54,806 bases of DNA from Candidatus Sericytochromatia bacterium S15B-MN24 CBMW_12 (GTDB lineage: Bacteria; Cyanobacteriota; Sericytochromatia; S15B-MN24; UBA4093), in the NCBI GenBank assembly GCA_002083825.1, contig DAZV01000016.1, positions 17,696 through 72,501 of the forward strand, given 5' to 3'. The notes under the pieces are model-generated. The model was not told where the DNA came from. It saw only the letters and a program-made list of their open reading frames with translations, and searched no databases. Made by a program: the position numbers and the translations under genes. Shown in pieces: positions 33,737 through 42,915 of the stretch. How positions within the stretch are numbered: position 1 is the first letter of the stretch; the number at the start of each line of letters is the position of its first letter.

Positions 33737-33755
33737 GTCTTACTCCTTCAATAAA

Positions 33756-36332
33756 CTAGGCGTTGCTCTGATCCTCGATCCCCTCGGGGCCGAAGGCGGC
33801 CATGTTGTGGATCATCGGAGGAGCCATCGGGGGGACGTCGTAGACCACCTGGATGTGGAACGCCTGCTTGATTACGTCGTGCTGAATGGCTTTCAGCAGA
33901 TCCTGGAAGAGTTCGTAGGCTTCGCGCTGGTACTCGCGCAGGGGGTCCTTCTGACCGTAGGCCCGCAGTCCGATGCCGTCGCGCAGGGCGTCGATGTCGT
34001 GGAGATGCTCGATCCACTTGGAATCGATGATCCGCAGCATCAGGTAGCGTTCGATCTGGCGCATCATCTCGACGCCCATGATTGCCTGCTTGGCTTCGTA
34101 GGCATCCAGGGCCTGTTCGACCATGAAGGCCTTGAGGGCATCTGCCGAGGGGCAGTCCTCGAACTCCTTGACGTCGATCTGGCCCAAGAGCGGAGCGTAG
34201 TCCGCCGCCGAGACGCGAAGGCCCTGGAAGTCCCATTCGTCACGGTTGACCTGCGGGTTGGCGTACTGATCGACAAGGTCCTCCATGACCCGCTTGATCA
34301 TCTGCCGGATATGGGCTTCCATGTCGGCGCCTTCGAGCACCTTGCGCCGTTCGGCGTAGATGATCTCGCGCTGCTTGTTCATGACGTTGTCGTATTCGAG
34401 GACCTGCTTGCGGATGTTGAAGTGATAGACTTCGACCTTCCGCTGGGCCCCTTCGATGGCGCGGGTGACGAGTCCGGACTCGATGGCCTCGTCCTCGGGG
34501 ACGTTCATGCGGTCCATGAGCTTGGAGATGCGGTCGCCGCCGAAGAGGCGCATGAGGTCGTCTTCGAGCGACAGGTAGAAGCGGGTGGAGCCGGGGTCGC
34601 CCTGACGGCCGGCACGACCGCGGAGCTGGTTGTCGATGCGCCGGCTCTCGTGGCGTTCGGTCGCGATGATGTGAAGTCCGCCCATTTCCAGGACCATCCG
34701 CTTCTCCTCGGCGCAGACGCGGGTGGCCTCCTCGATGGCGGCCTTAAGCTCGGCCTCGGGCGCTTCGGCGGGGTTGATCCCCTTGCTCAGAAGCAAGTCC
34801 ATGGCGAGGCCCTGCGGGTTGCCGCCGAGGATGATGTCGGTACCGCGGCCGGCCATGTTGGTGGCGATGGTGATAGCACCCTGACGTCCCGCCTGGGCCA
34901 CGATCTTGGCTTCCTGTTCATGGTACTTGGCGTTGAGGACCGCATGGGGAACTCCGCGCTGCTTGAGAATCTCCGAGAGGGTTTCGGACTTCTCGATGGA
35001 GACGGTCCCCACCAGAACCGGACGGCCCTGCTTGAAGGACTCCTGGATGTCGTTGGCCACCGCGTTGAATTTGCCGTTGACGGTCTTGTAGACGACGTCC
35101 GAGAGGTCCTTGCGCAGGACCGGCTTGTTGGTGGGGATGATGCTGACTTCGAGGTTGTAGATCTTGCCGAACTCCGCCTCTTCGGTGGCGGCGGTTCCCG
35201 TCATGCCGGCGAGCTTGTCGTACATGCGGAAGTAGTTCTGGAAGGTGACCGTGGCGAGGGTCTGGGTCTCGTTCTGGATGGGCACGCCTTCCTTGGCCTC
35301 GATGGCCTGGTGAAGGCCGTCCGAGTAGCGTCGACCGACCATCAGGCGCCCGGTGAACTCGTCGACGATCACGACTTCCATCTCGCCGTTCTCGGGATTC
35401 TGGCGCACCACGTACTCCCGGTCGCGCAGGTAGATTTCCTTGGCGCGCAGGGCCTGGGTCACATGGTGGGCGAGTTCGGGGTTGGCCGCGTCGTAGAGGT
35501 CTTGCACGCCGAGGAGCCTTTCGGCCTCGGTGGTGCCGTCCTCGGTCATGATGACGTTCTTGGCCTTCTCGTCGAGGGCGTAGTGGACCTCGCGCTGCAT
35601 CTTGGTGACGATGCGGGCGATCTTGTCGTAGAGGGAGACGTCCTGATCGATCTGTCCCGAGATGATCAGCGGGGTGCGGGCCTCGTCCACCAGGATCGAG
35701 TCGACCTCGTCGACGATCGCGTAGTGGAGGCTGCGCTGGACGCAATCTTCGATCGACTGGGCCATGTTGTCGCGCAGGAAGTCGAAGCCGAGCTCGTTGT
35801 TGGTGGCGTAGGTGATGTCGGTGGCGTAGGCGATCCGGCGCTGGTGAGGATAGAGGTGGTGCTGGATCAGGCCGACGTCGAGGCCGAGGAAACGGTGGAT
35901 CTGCCCCATCCATTCGGCGTCGCGCTTGGCGAGGTAGTCGTTGACGGTGACGATGTGGACGCCCTTGCCGGGAAGCGCGTTGAGGTAGGCGGGCAGGGTG
36001 GAGACCAGGGTCTTGCCTTCACCGGTGCGCATCTCGGCGATGCCACCGCGGTGGAGGAAGATGCCGCCGATCATCTGCACGTCGAAGTGGCGCATGCCGA
36101 GGGCGCGTCGGCCACCCTCGCGCACGACGGCGAAGGCCTCGGGCAAGAGCGAGTCGAGCGGGGCTCCGTTGGCGAGGCGCTGGCGGAACTCAGCGGTCTT
36201 GCCGCGCAAGTCCTCGTCGGAGAGTCTCACCAGGTCCTCTTCAAAAGAGTTGATGCGGTGCAGAATGGGACGAACGGCCTTGATCTTGCGTTCGTTGGCG
36301 TCGCCCAGGACCTTGCCCAGTAGCTTCAACAT
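33756..36332 (-). CDS. secA: Preprotein translocase ATPase SecA
   Basis: An 858-aa motor that drives proteins through SecYEG. Walker A is [10 protein letters not shown] (101-110), the DEAD box is in [18 protein letters not shown], and NBD2 has [20 protein letters not shown] and [14 protein letters not shown]. The C-terminal zinc-binding tail found in many SecA proteins is absent. The protein ends SNA after a short linker. Start ATG 36332 has no clear ribosome site. A leader hairpin and a probable extended -10 promoter lie upstream. prfB begins 20 nt downstream. Confidence 0.98.
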   Translation of the reverse strand: MLKLLGKVLGDANERKIKAVRPILHRINSFEEDLVRLSDEDLRGKTAEFRQRLANGAPLDSLLPEAFAVVREGGRRALGMRHFDVQMIGGIFLHRGGIAEMRTGEGKTLVSTLPAYLNALPGKGVHIVTVNDYLAKRDAEWMGQIHRFLGLDVGLIQHHLYPHQRRIAYATDITYATNNELGFDFLRDNMAQSIEDCVQRSLHYAIVDEVDSILVDEARTPLIISGQIDQDVSLYDKIARIVTKMQREVHYALDEKAKNVIMTEDGTTEAERLLGVQDLYDAANPELAHHVTQALRAKEIYLRDREYVVRQNPENGEMEVVIVDEFTGRLMVGRRYSDGLHQAIEAKEGVPIQNETQTLATVTFQNYFRMYDKLAGMTGTAATEEAEFGKIYNLEVSIIPTNKPVLRKDLSDVVYKTVNGKFNAVANDIQESFKQGRPVLVGTVSIEKSETLSEILKQRGVPHAVLNAKYHEQEAKIVAQAGRQGAITIATNMAGRGTDIILGGNPQGLAMDLLLSKGINPAEAPEAELKAAIEEATRVCAEEKRMVLEMGGLHIIATERHESRRIDNQLRGRAGRQGDPGSTRFYLSLEDDLMRLFGGDRISKLMDRMNVPEDEAIESGLVTRAIEGAQRKVEVYHFNIRKQVLEYDNVMNKQREIIYAERRKVLEGADMEAHIRQMIKRVMEDLVDQYANPQVNRDEWDFQGLRVSAADYAPLLGQIDVKEFEDCPSADALKAFMVEQALDAYEAKQAIMGVEMMRQIERYLMLRIIDSKWIEHLHDIDALRDGIGLRAYGQKDPLREYQREAYELFQDLLKAIQHDVIKQAFHIQVVYDVPPMAPPMIHNMAAFGPEGIEDQSNA

Positions 36333-36386
36333 GTCGATAACGCCCTAGTCCTTCCGGAAAAATGTCTTCCCTGCGTTCAGTCGCAT

Positions 36387-36406
36387 GCCCGGGGTTTAGC
36401 CCGGGC
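36387..36406 (-). promoter_or_regulatory. Hairpin in the secA leader
   Basis: GCCCGGG and CCCGGGC pair around a 6-nt loop, 55-75 nt before the secA start. A regulatory role is possible but unproven. Confidence 0.45.
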
Positions 36407-36431
36407 GATGGGTCAGATGATTCGAAAACCT

Positions 36432-36440
36432 ATCATACCA
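36432..36440 (-). promoter_or_regulatory. Extended -10 promoter of secA
   Basis: Reads TGGTATGAT on the minus strand, a TGnTATNAT-type extended -10 about 100 nt before the secA start. Confidence 0.55.
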
Positions 36441-36468
36441 TGGGCTATGCGCCGCGTGACTTCCGGCG

Positions 36469-36497
36469 TTGACCCCTGGCCGCCGATGGAGTACCAT
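36469..36497 (+). promoter_or_regulatory. rpmE promoter
   Basis: TTGACC, a 17-nt spacer and TACCAT, 74 nt before the rpmE ATG. Confidence 0.6.
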
Positions 36498-36570
36498 GAC
36501 CTCTCGTCAGATTAAACAGGTCCGATGGTGGGCAAGGCCAAGTCTACCGGGATCGAAGCGAGGAGCTCCA

Positions 36571-36792
36571 ATGAAAGCCAACATCCATCCCGTCTACAAC
36601 CAGATCAGCGCCACCTGCGTCTGCGGGAACACGTTCAAGACCGGTTCGACCAAGAAGGAAATCCGGACCGAAATTTGTTCGGCTTGCCACCCCTTCTTCA
36701 CCGGCACCCAGAAGATCGTCGACACGGAAGGCCGCGTCGAGCGCTTCATGAAGAAGTACAACCTGGACGTCAAGGGCCAGAAGAAGGCCTAA
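36571..36792 (+). CDS. rpmE: 50S ribosomal protein L31
   Basis: A 73-aa zinc-type L31 with all four ligands: C16, C18, C36 and C39. It stabilises the 30S-50S bridge. ATG at 36571 is chosen for GAGGAG close upstream and the family-typical MKANIHP start. The zinc-type form is normally repressed where a zinc-free paralogue exists. No paralogue is in this window. Confidence 0.97.
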   Translation: MKANIHPVYNQISATCVCGNTFKTGSTKKEIRTEICSACHPFFTGTQKIVDTEGRVERFMKKYNLDVKGQKKA

Positions 36793-36854
36793 CGACCTTA
36801 CTGCTGCGAGGCGGAGCCGAAAGGTTCCGCCTTTGTTCTTGGGAGAACCTTGCC

Positions 36855-37730
36855 ATGACCCGCGACAACGCAAAGCCGCCGAAAGCCGATTCGCTGACGG
36901 AAAGCATCCCCCTGCTCGATCACGGCTACCTCAAGTACATCACCCACATGGGCGATGACCTCCTGCCGCTCGAGGCCGCTCGCATGAGCACCGGCAACCC
37001 CACCGGGACCGATCCGGCCAAGGACGCGGCCACCCGGGACTACCTCTGGCGCCATGCCCACGCCACCCCCTTCGAGATGGCCGTCCTTCAGGTCGAGGTT
37101 CAGTGTCCGCTTTTCGTCCGCTCCGAGTGGCATCGTCATCGCACCCAGAGCTACAATGAAGCGAGCGGGAGATACATGGAGATGCCGGACATCCAGTACC
37201 TGCCCGAGTTCGAGCGCCTCCAGCCCCAGTCCATGACCAACAAGCAAGGCTCCGAGGGCGACCTCGATCCGGCCGTTCGCGACGAGATCCTGCGGCGCAT
37301 GAACGCCGAGCAACGCGAGGTTCGCGCCAACTACGAGTGGTACCTGGAGCAGGGCCTGGCCCGCGAGGTGGCTCGCATCAACATGCCCCTCAGCCAGTAC
37401 ACCCGCTTTCGCGCCCAGGCCAATCTCCGCAACTGGATGCACTTCCTCAACCTGCGCATGGCCAGTAACGCCCAGCACGAGATCAGGCTGTATGCTAATG
37501 CCGTGGCCGAGATCATCCGCACGATCTGGCCCGAGACCTGGGCGGTCTTCGAGGAGCACACCCTCATGGCGGCCTCCTTCAGCAAGACTGAACGATCGGT
37601 ACTCACCGACCTGCTGGAAAGGGCCTTCGTGGGCCTGACTCCCGAGGAACGGGAAGCCAGGATCGCGGAGATTGCGGGCGATCGCCTCTCCAAGGGCCGC
37701 CTCCGCGAATTCGTCGCCAAGCTCGATTGA
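36855..37730 (+). CDS. thyX: Flavin-dependent thymidylate synthase
   Basis: A 291-aa FAD enzyme making dTMP from dUMP without releasing dihydrofolate. The signature RHRTQSYNEASGRY is at 94-107, fitting RHRxxSxNExSxRY. It is longer than most ThyX owing to an extra C-terminal helical tail (KTERSVLTDLLERAF to VAKLD). GGGAG precedes the ATG at 36855. Together with dut it maintains the thymidylate pool. Confidence 0.96.
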   Translation: MTRDNAKPPKADSLTESIPLLDHGYLKYITHMGDDLLPLEAARMSTGNPTGTDPAKDAATRDYLWRHAHATPFEMAVLQVEVQCPLFVRSEWHRHRTQSYNEASGRYMEMPDIQYLPEFERLQPQSMTNKQGSEGDLDPAVRDEILRRMNAEQREVRANYEWYLEQGLAREVARINMPLSQYTRFRAQANLRNWMHFLNLRMASNAQHEIRLYANAVAEIIRTIWPETWAVFEEHTLMAASFSKTERSVLTDLLERAFVGLTPEEREARIAEIAGDRLSKGRLREFVAKLD

Positions 37731-37765
37731 GGAATTCGACGCGCCCGCCAAGGTTTCAAGATCCA

Positions 37766-37774
37766 TGGAATAAT
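37766..37774 (+). promoter_or_regulatory. Candidate extended -10 of the M3 peptidase gene
   Basis: TGGAATAAT lies about 50 nt before the ATG at 37824. Confidence 0.4.
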
Positions 37775-37823
37775 AGAGGCATCGCTCTTCCACTCCTGCC
37801 CCGTGCCTGGAAAGGACCCCCCG

Positions 37824-39515
37824 ATGGCCGCCTCCAACCTCACGATCCAGCGCCCCGCGGAACTCACCGCCGAATTCGTCCAGGAGACCTTCGACCACCT
37901 CCTCGCCCGCCTCAAGGCCATGCCCGACGAGCCGGCGGACTGGGAGGAGTTCTTTCGGAGTTGGAACGCCTTCAAGAAAATCCTCGCGGGTGAATCCTCC
38001 CGCCGACACTACCGCGAGGCCCAGAATACCCAGGACTGCCAGGCCGAAGAGGCCGTCAGGTACTTCCGCGAAAAGATCCAGCCCGTCGCGGAGGTGGTCA
38101 ATGCCAAGATTCGCGAGATCCTGCTCGAGTCGAAGCACCGCGCCCACCTGGAAGCCCGCTTCGGCAAGCTCCTGTTCCGCTACTTCGAGCTCGAACAGGA
38201 ATCCTTCGCCGCGGTGAACGTCCCCTTGATGGTCGAGGAAGGCGAGATCCAGGCCGATTACCAGAAGATGCTCGGCTCGGCCCAGATCCCCCTCGGCGAC
38301 GAGCTCTTGACCTTTCCGCGGGCGCTCGCCCGCTACTCCGACCCCGACGAGAACGTTCGCAAGACCGCATGGTTCGCCGTCGGACGCTGGATCCAGTCGA
38401 TGTCCCCCGAGCTCCACGGCTTCTACTCCGAACTCGTCGAACGCCGCGACCAGCGCGCCCTCAACGTCGGCGAAGCCAACTTCATCCCCATGGGCTACCG
38501 GGGAATGAGCCGCACGGACTATGGTCCCGAAGAAGCGGCCGCCTTCCGGGAGGGAATCCGCCGCCACGTCGTGCCCCTCGCCGCCAAGATTCGCGCCATG
38601 CAGGCCCAGGCCCTCGGCACCGAAACCGTGAAACCCTGGAACATGGCCTACTTCCCCGGCTTCTCGCTCGCGCCCGACGTGGCCCCCGTGGAAACCCAGA
38701 TCGCCAATGCCGACGCGCTCTTCGCGCGCATGCACCCAACCTTGGTGGGCCACTTCCGCCGGATGGTCGAAGAAAAGCTGATCGATCTCGAGAATCGCCC
38801 CGGCAAGCAACCGGGCGCCTTCTGCACCACCTTCGACGACGAGGGACTGGTCGCCATTCTCTGCAACAGCACCGGGTCCTCGAAGGACATCGGAACCCTG
38901 ATCCACGAGATGGGCCACGCCTTCCAGGCCTGGGAATCCAGCTGGATAGAACCCCTGGAGCTACGCTGGCCCACTTCCGACGCCGCCGAGATCCACTCGA
39001 TGGGCATGGAGTTCCTCTCCCTGCCCGAAATCGAGGCCTTCTTCACCCCCGAAGACGCCGCGAAGTTCCGCCGCCTCAAGCTGATCGAGACGGTGGTCCT
39101 GCTGCCTTACATCGCCACGGTCGATGCGTTCCAGCACTGGATCTACGAGAACCCCGAGAACACCCCCGAGGAGCGGGACGACGAATGGGACCGGATCTGG
39201 GACACCTTCATGGTGGGAATCGATTGGGAAGGCGTCGAGGAGTTCAAGCCCGTACGCTGGAAGTATCAGGCTCACATCTTCGAAGCGCCCTTCTACTACA
39301 TCGACTACGGGATCGCCGAATCGGGCGCCATGCAACTCTGGCAGAAGGCCCAGGACGATCACGATCGGACCATGGAGATCTACCTGAAGCTCTGCCACAT
39401 CGGCGGCACCCAGTCGGTGCTGGATATCTTCCGGTCGGGCGAGATGCAGAGCCCCTTCGAGACGGATGTCTTCAAGCCGCTGATGGAAGCGGTCGCCACC
39501 GAACTCGGAATCTGA
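37824..39515 (+). CDS. M3 family oligoendopeptidase (PepF-like)
   Basis: A 563-aa cytoplasmic zinc peptidase that degrades oligopeptides. HEMGH (361-365) gives two zinc ligands, and the downstream EIHSMGMEFL supplies the Glu. The shape matches the M3B oligoendopeptidase family. The ATG at 37824 is preferred (AAGGA 6 nt upstream); a GTG seven codons earlier is possible. It ends at a strong bidirectional terminator. Confidence 0.94.
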   Translation: MAASNLTIQRPAELTAEFVQETFDHLLARLKAMPDEPADWEEFFRSWNAFKKILAGESSRRHYREAQNTQDCQAEEAVRYFREKIQPVAEVVNAKIREILLESKHRAHLEARFGKLLFRYFELEQESFAAVNVPLMVEEGEIQADYQKMLGSAQIPLGDELLTFPRALARYSDPDENVRKTAWFAVGRWIQSMSPELHGFYSELVERRDQRALNVGEANFIPMGYRGMSRTDYGPEEAAAFREGIRRHVVPLAAKIRAMQAQALGTETVKPWNMAYFPGFSLAPDVAPVETQIANADALFARMHPTLVGHFRRMVEEKLIDLENRPGKQPGAFCTTFDDEGLVAILCNSTGSSKDIGTLIHEMGHAFQAWESSWIEPLELRWPTSDAAEIHSMGMEFLSLPEIEAFFTPEDAAKFRRLKLIETVVLLPYIATVDAFQHWIYENPENTPEERDDEWDRIWDTFMVGIDWEGVEEFKPVRWKYQAHIFEAPFYYIDYGIAESGAMQLWQKAQDDHDRTMEIYLKLCHIGGTQSVLDIFRSGEMQSPFETDVFKPLMEAVATELGI

Positions 39516-39527
39516 CCTCCTGAAATC

Positions 39528-39566
39528 TTGTCCCCCCATGAGCCCTTTGGGCCCTTGGGGGGACAA
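39528..39566. terminator. Bidirectional terminator
   Basis: A 10-bp stem TTGTCCCCCC/GGGGGGACAA, with an inner GCCC/GGGC pair, is followed by ATTTT. It separates the convergent M3 peptidase and phosphoesterase genes. Confidence 0.88.
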
Positions 39567-39569
39567 ATT

Positions 39570-40043
39570 TTAGGCGAGCGCCACCCACGAGTGCTTGATG
39601 GTTCCCGGACCGAGCTCCAGGAGTCCCACGGCGGGCTGAGTGCCGTCGACGTTGTAGGATGCGCTCGACGGGCAGAAGACCTTGACCCGGCCCTCATCCT
39701 CCCAGCACCGGCGATGCACGTGGCCGAAAAGGGCCAGATTGGCTCCCAGCGCCTCGGCATGATCGACCAGGCCTGCCAGCGACTGCTTCACCCCGTAGAG
39801 ATGGCCATGGGTGAGCAGAATGGTCCAGCCCTCGATCTCGATGATCTTCTCGGGAACCACGCTCAGCGGCAAGTCGGAGTTGCCCAGGACCTGGATCACG
39901 GGCGTGGGCTGCATGAGGATGAGTTTCTGACCGTCGTTGAAGCCGTCACCCAGGTGGACGACGAGATCGCTCGCGGCAGCGAGGTCGGCTATCAGACCGA
40001 GAGGGGCCTTGCCATGGGTGTCGCTAACGACCAGCAGGCGCAT
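39570..40043 (-). CDS. YfcE/MJ0936-type metallophosphoesterase
   Basis: A 157-aa calcineurin-like phosphodiesterase. Motifs: SDTHG (D8, H10), HLGDG, GNSD (54-57), THGHLYGV and FGHVHR. Enzymes of this size act on phosphodiesters in vitro and the natural substrate is uncertain. The start ATG overlaps the rdgB stop by 20 nt, so it is the last gene of the recJ/rel/rdgB cluster. Confidence 0.93.
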   Translation of the reverse strand: MRLLVVSDTHGKAPLGLIADLAAASDLVVHLGDGFNDGQKLILMQPTPVIQVLGNSDLPLSVVPEKIIEIEGWTILLTHGHLYGVKQSLAGLVDHAEALGANLALFGHVHRRCWEDEGRVKVFCPSSASYNVDGTQPAVGLLELGPGTIKHSWVALA

Positions 40044-40614
40044 GCTGGAGAGCCTCGATCAGCAGGGACGCGGCCTTGGCCCGATGCGAGTGGGCGTTTT
40101 TCTCCTCCGTCGTGAGCTCGGCGAAGGTCTTGTCCAGCGCGGGGACGTAAAAGACCGGATCGTAGCCGAAACCATGATCGCCGCGAGGCTCGTGCAGAAT
40201 TCGCCCGCTCACCAGGCCTTCGACCGTCAACTCGTCGCCGCCGGGCCAGGCCAGGATGAGCGCGCAGTGGAAGCTCGCGCCCCGCTCGGAGTCGGGAACG
40301 TCGATCAGCTCACCGAGCAGCTTCCGGTTACGGTCGGCATCGGTGGCGTTGTTGCCGGCATAACGGGCCGAGTGCACTCCGGGGCGCCCATCGAGGGCGT
40401 CCACCGAGAGACCGGAATCGTCCGCCAGGGTAGGCTCTCCCAGCAGGCGCGCGTAGGTCCGGGCCTTCAGGCGGGCGTTCTCGCGGAAGGTCTCGCCCGT
40501 TTCGTCCACCTCGATGACATGCGGGGGCATCACCAGTTCGATGGGAGAGTCGGCGAGCATCCGTTGAAGCTCGTCGAGCTTGTGGGAGTTGGTCGTGGCG
40601 AGCACGACGCGCAT
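40024..40614 (-). CDS. rdgB: Non-canonical purine NTP pyrophosphatase (RdgB/HAM1)
   Basis: A 196-aa enzyme hydrolysing ITP, XTP and dITP. It begins MRVVLATTNSHKLDEL (TTNSHK 7-12), and contains ADDSGLSVDALDGRPGVHSARYAG and GFGYDPVFY near the C-terminus. The ATG at 40614 is used. An in-frame GTG at 40629 has a better ribosome site (GAGGAAAG, inside the end of rel), so the protein may be five residues longer. Confidence 0.95.
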   Translation of the reverse strand: MRVVLATTNSHKLDELQRMLADSPIELVMPPHVIEVDETGETFRENARLKARTYARLLGEPTLADDSGLSVDALDGRPGVHSARYAGNNATDADRNRKLLGELIDVPDSERGASFHCALILAWPGGDELTVEGLVSGRILHEPRGDHGFGYDPVFYVPALDKTFAELTTEEKNAHSHRAKAASLLIEALQHAPAGR

Positions 40615-40628
40615 TTGCTTCTGGGTCA

Positions 40629-42797
40629 CTATTTCTTTCCTCGCCGGGGGGCCCGAGCCACCCGATAGGCCTTGATGACGTCCGAGATTCGCCCGATGGT
40701 CGCCAGCACCCGGTTGAGATGAGCCATGTCGACGACCTCCAGGATCAACGTGATGACCACGATCTTGTCCTTGGTCGAACGAACCTTGACCGTGCGGATG
40801 TTGGTCTTGGTGTCCGCGATCTTGATGGTGATGTCCTTGAGAATCCCCACCCGGTCGATGACCTCGACGGCCACCTCCACCGGATAACTCGCCTGGGCGG
40901 TACTGGCTCCCCACTCGACCGCGAGGCGGCGTTCGGGCTCCACCGCCAGCAGGTTGGGGCAATCCGCGGTATGCACCGAGATGCCGCGTCCCCGGGTCAC
41001 CGTACCCATGATGTCCTCGCCCGGAACCGGGGCGCAGCACTTGGAGAGATTGAGCAGCATGCCGGCGTCCCCGTTGACCAGGATCCCGGTACTGCGCCGT
41101 TCCTTGGTCGGGATCTTCGATCCGAACTGTTCCGGGGTCACCTCCGGCTGGGGCAAGTAATCCGCGCGAATGCGGTTGGCGACCTGCAAGGCCGTCCGCT
41201 CGCCGTATCCGACGGCCGCCAGCAAATCGTCGAAGTTCGCGTAGTTGAACTTCTCGGCCAGCTGGGTGTCCTTGCCGGTCTTGCCGAAGAGATCGAAGGA
41301 TTCCTTGCCGAGCTCGCGCTCCAGCGCGTCCCGGCCGGTCTGGACGTTCTCCTCGCGCCGCTGCCGCTTGAACCAGCTGCGGATCTTGTTCTTGGTGGAG
41401 TTCGCCGAGACGAAGTTCAACCAGTCCAGGGACGGCTTGCTGTTCTTGCTGGTCATGATCTCGACGATGTCGCCCGTCTTGAGGCGGGTGTCGAGGGTGA
41501 CGATCCGGCCGTTGACCTTGGCTCCGACGCAGCGGCTACCGACCTCGGTATGAACCCGGTAAGCGAAGTCGACGGGCGTCGCCCCGGCAGGCAGGTCGAC
41601 CACGTCCCCGCGCGGCGAGAAGACGAAGACCTCCTCGGAGAACAGGTCCTCCTTGACGGTGTTGACGTACTCCTGGGAGTCGCGGACCTCGCCTTGCCAA
41701 TCGAGCAACTGACGCAGCCAGGTGAAGGTCTGCTCGGGTTGCTGGCTGGCGGAGCCGCCCTCCTTGTAGCGCCAGTGGGCCGCGATGCCGAACTCGGCGA
41801 CCCGGTGCATGTCGAAGGTGCGGATCTGCACCTCCACCGGCTTGCCGCCAGGCCCTATCACGGAGGTGTGAAGGGACTGGTAGAGGTTGGGCTTGGGCAT
41901 CGCGATGTAGTCTTTGAAGCGTCCGGGAATCGGGCGCCAGATGGAGTGGACGATGCCCAGGACCTCGTAGCATTCCTTGATGTTGTCGACGAGCACGCGG
42001 ACCGCGGTGATGTCGAAGAGGTCGTTGAACTCCTTGCGGTTCTTCTCCATCTTGCTCCAGATGGAGTAGAAGTGCTTGGCGCGGCCATAGATGTTGGCGT
42101 TGACCTCGACGCGGCGAACCTCGTCCCGGATGCGGCCGACGATCTCCTCGATGTAGCGCTCGCGTTCATCGCGCTTCTCGCCGAGCAGCTTCGCGATGTC
42201 GTAGTAGGCTTCGGGGTGAAGGTAGCGAAGCGACCAGTCCTCGAGTTCCCACTTGATCCGTCCCATACCGAGTCGGTGGGCCAAGGGGGCGAAGATCTCC
42301 AGGGTCTCCTTCGAGATATCCTGCTGTTTCTCGGGGCGCATGTGCTTGAGCGTGCGCATGTTGTGCAGCCGGTCGCAGAGCTTGACCATGATCACCCGGA
42401 CGTCCTTGGCCATGGCCACGAACATGCGGCGGAAGTTCTCGGCCTGACGCTCTTCCTTGCTGGAGAAGGTAAGTTTCCCCAGCTTGGTGACGCCCTGGAC
42501 GATGGTGGAGACGTCGGGACCGAAGAGCTTGGCGAGTTCCTCTGGGGTGGTGTCGGTGTCCTCGAGAACGTCGTGCAGGAGGCCCGCAGCGACGGTGGCT
42601 CCGTCGGCTTCGAGCTGCGCGAGGATCAGCGCGACCTCGTAAGGATGAATGATGTAGGGCTCCTCCGACTTGCGGAACTGACCCTCATGCATCTGATGGG
42701 CGAAGGCATAGGCGCGCTCGACGAGGTCGACCTCTTCGGGCGCCATGTACTTGCTGATGGTGTTGACCAAGCCCTCGGTCGCTACCGCTCCGTTCAT
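40629..42797 (-). CDS. rel: Bifunctional (p)ppGpp synthetase/hydrolase (Rel)
   Basis: A 722-aa stringent-response protein. The HD hydrolase domain (LLHDVLEDTD, KLCDRLHNMRTL) is intact. The synthetase has RFKDYIAMPKPNLYQSLHT, with the RxKD signature of bifunctional enzymes. TGS (DVVDLPAGATPVDFAYRVHT) and C-terminal ACT domains follow. ATG 42797 fits family length. An earlier in-frame ATG at 42869 coincides with a TATAAT and is less likely. The region between recJ and this start holds that candidate -10. Confidence 0.96.
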   Translation of the reverse strand: MNGAVATEGLVNTISKYMAPEEVDLVERAYAFAHQMHEGQFRKSEEPYIIHPYEVALILAQLEADGATVAAGLLHDVLEDTDTTPEELAKLFGPDVSTIVQGVTKLGKLTFSSKEERQAENFRRMFVAMAKDVRVIMVKLCDRLHNMRTLKHMRPEKQQDISKETLEIFAPLAHRLGMGRIKWELEDWSLRYLHPEAYYDIAKLLGEKRDERERYIEEIVGRIRDEVRRVEVNANIYGRAKHFYSIWSKMEKNRKEFNDLFDITAVRVLVDNIKECYEVLGIVHSIWRPIPGRFKDYIAMPKPNLYQSLHTSVIGPGGKPVEVQIRTFDMHRVAEFGIAAHWRYKEGGSASQQPEQTFTWLRQLLDWQGEVRDSQEYVNTVKEDLFSEEVFVFSPRGDVVDLPAGATPVDFAYRVHTEVGSRCVGAKVNGRIVTLDTRLKTGDIVEIMTSKNSKPSLDWLNFVSANSTKNKIRSWFKRQRREENVQTGRDALERELGKESFDLFGKTGKDTQLAEKFNYANFDDLLAAVGYGERTALQVANRIRADYLPQPEVTPEQFGSKIPTKERRSTGILVNGDAGMLLNLSKCCAPVPGEDIMGTVTRGRGISVHTADCPNLLAVEPERRLAVEWGASTAQASYPVEVAVEVIDRVGILKDITIKIADTKTNIRTVKVRSTKDKIVVITLILEVVDMAHLNRVLATIGRISDVIKAYRVARAPRRGKK

Positions 42798-42867
42798 TCC
42801 CTGTCCCCCAACCCAAACCTGTTCCCCGACCCAAGGCTTCCCACGAATCCGCAGGCCTGAAACCCCC

Positions 42868-42873
42868 ATTATA
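42868..42873 (-). promoter_or_regulatory. -10 box (TATAAT) before rel
   Basis: TATAAT on the minus strand lies about 70 nt before the preferred rel ATG, between recJ and rel. No clear -35. Confidence 0.5.
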
Positions 42874-42915
42874 CCTCAAGTTTCACGGGGAGATGATCAG
42901 GGCTTTTATACCCGG

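Noticed and set aside
33696..36323. An 875-codon open frame antisense to secA
   Set aside because: Same shadow effect; secA on the other strand is unmistakable.
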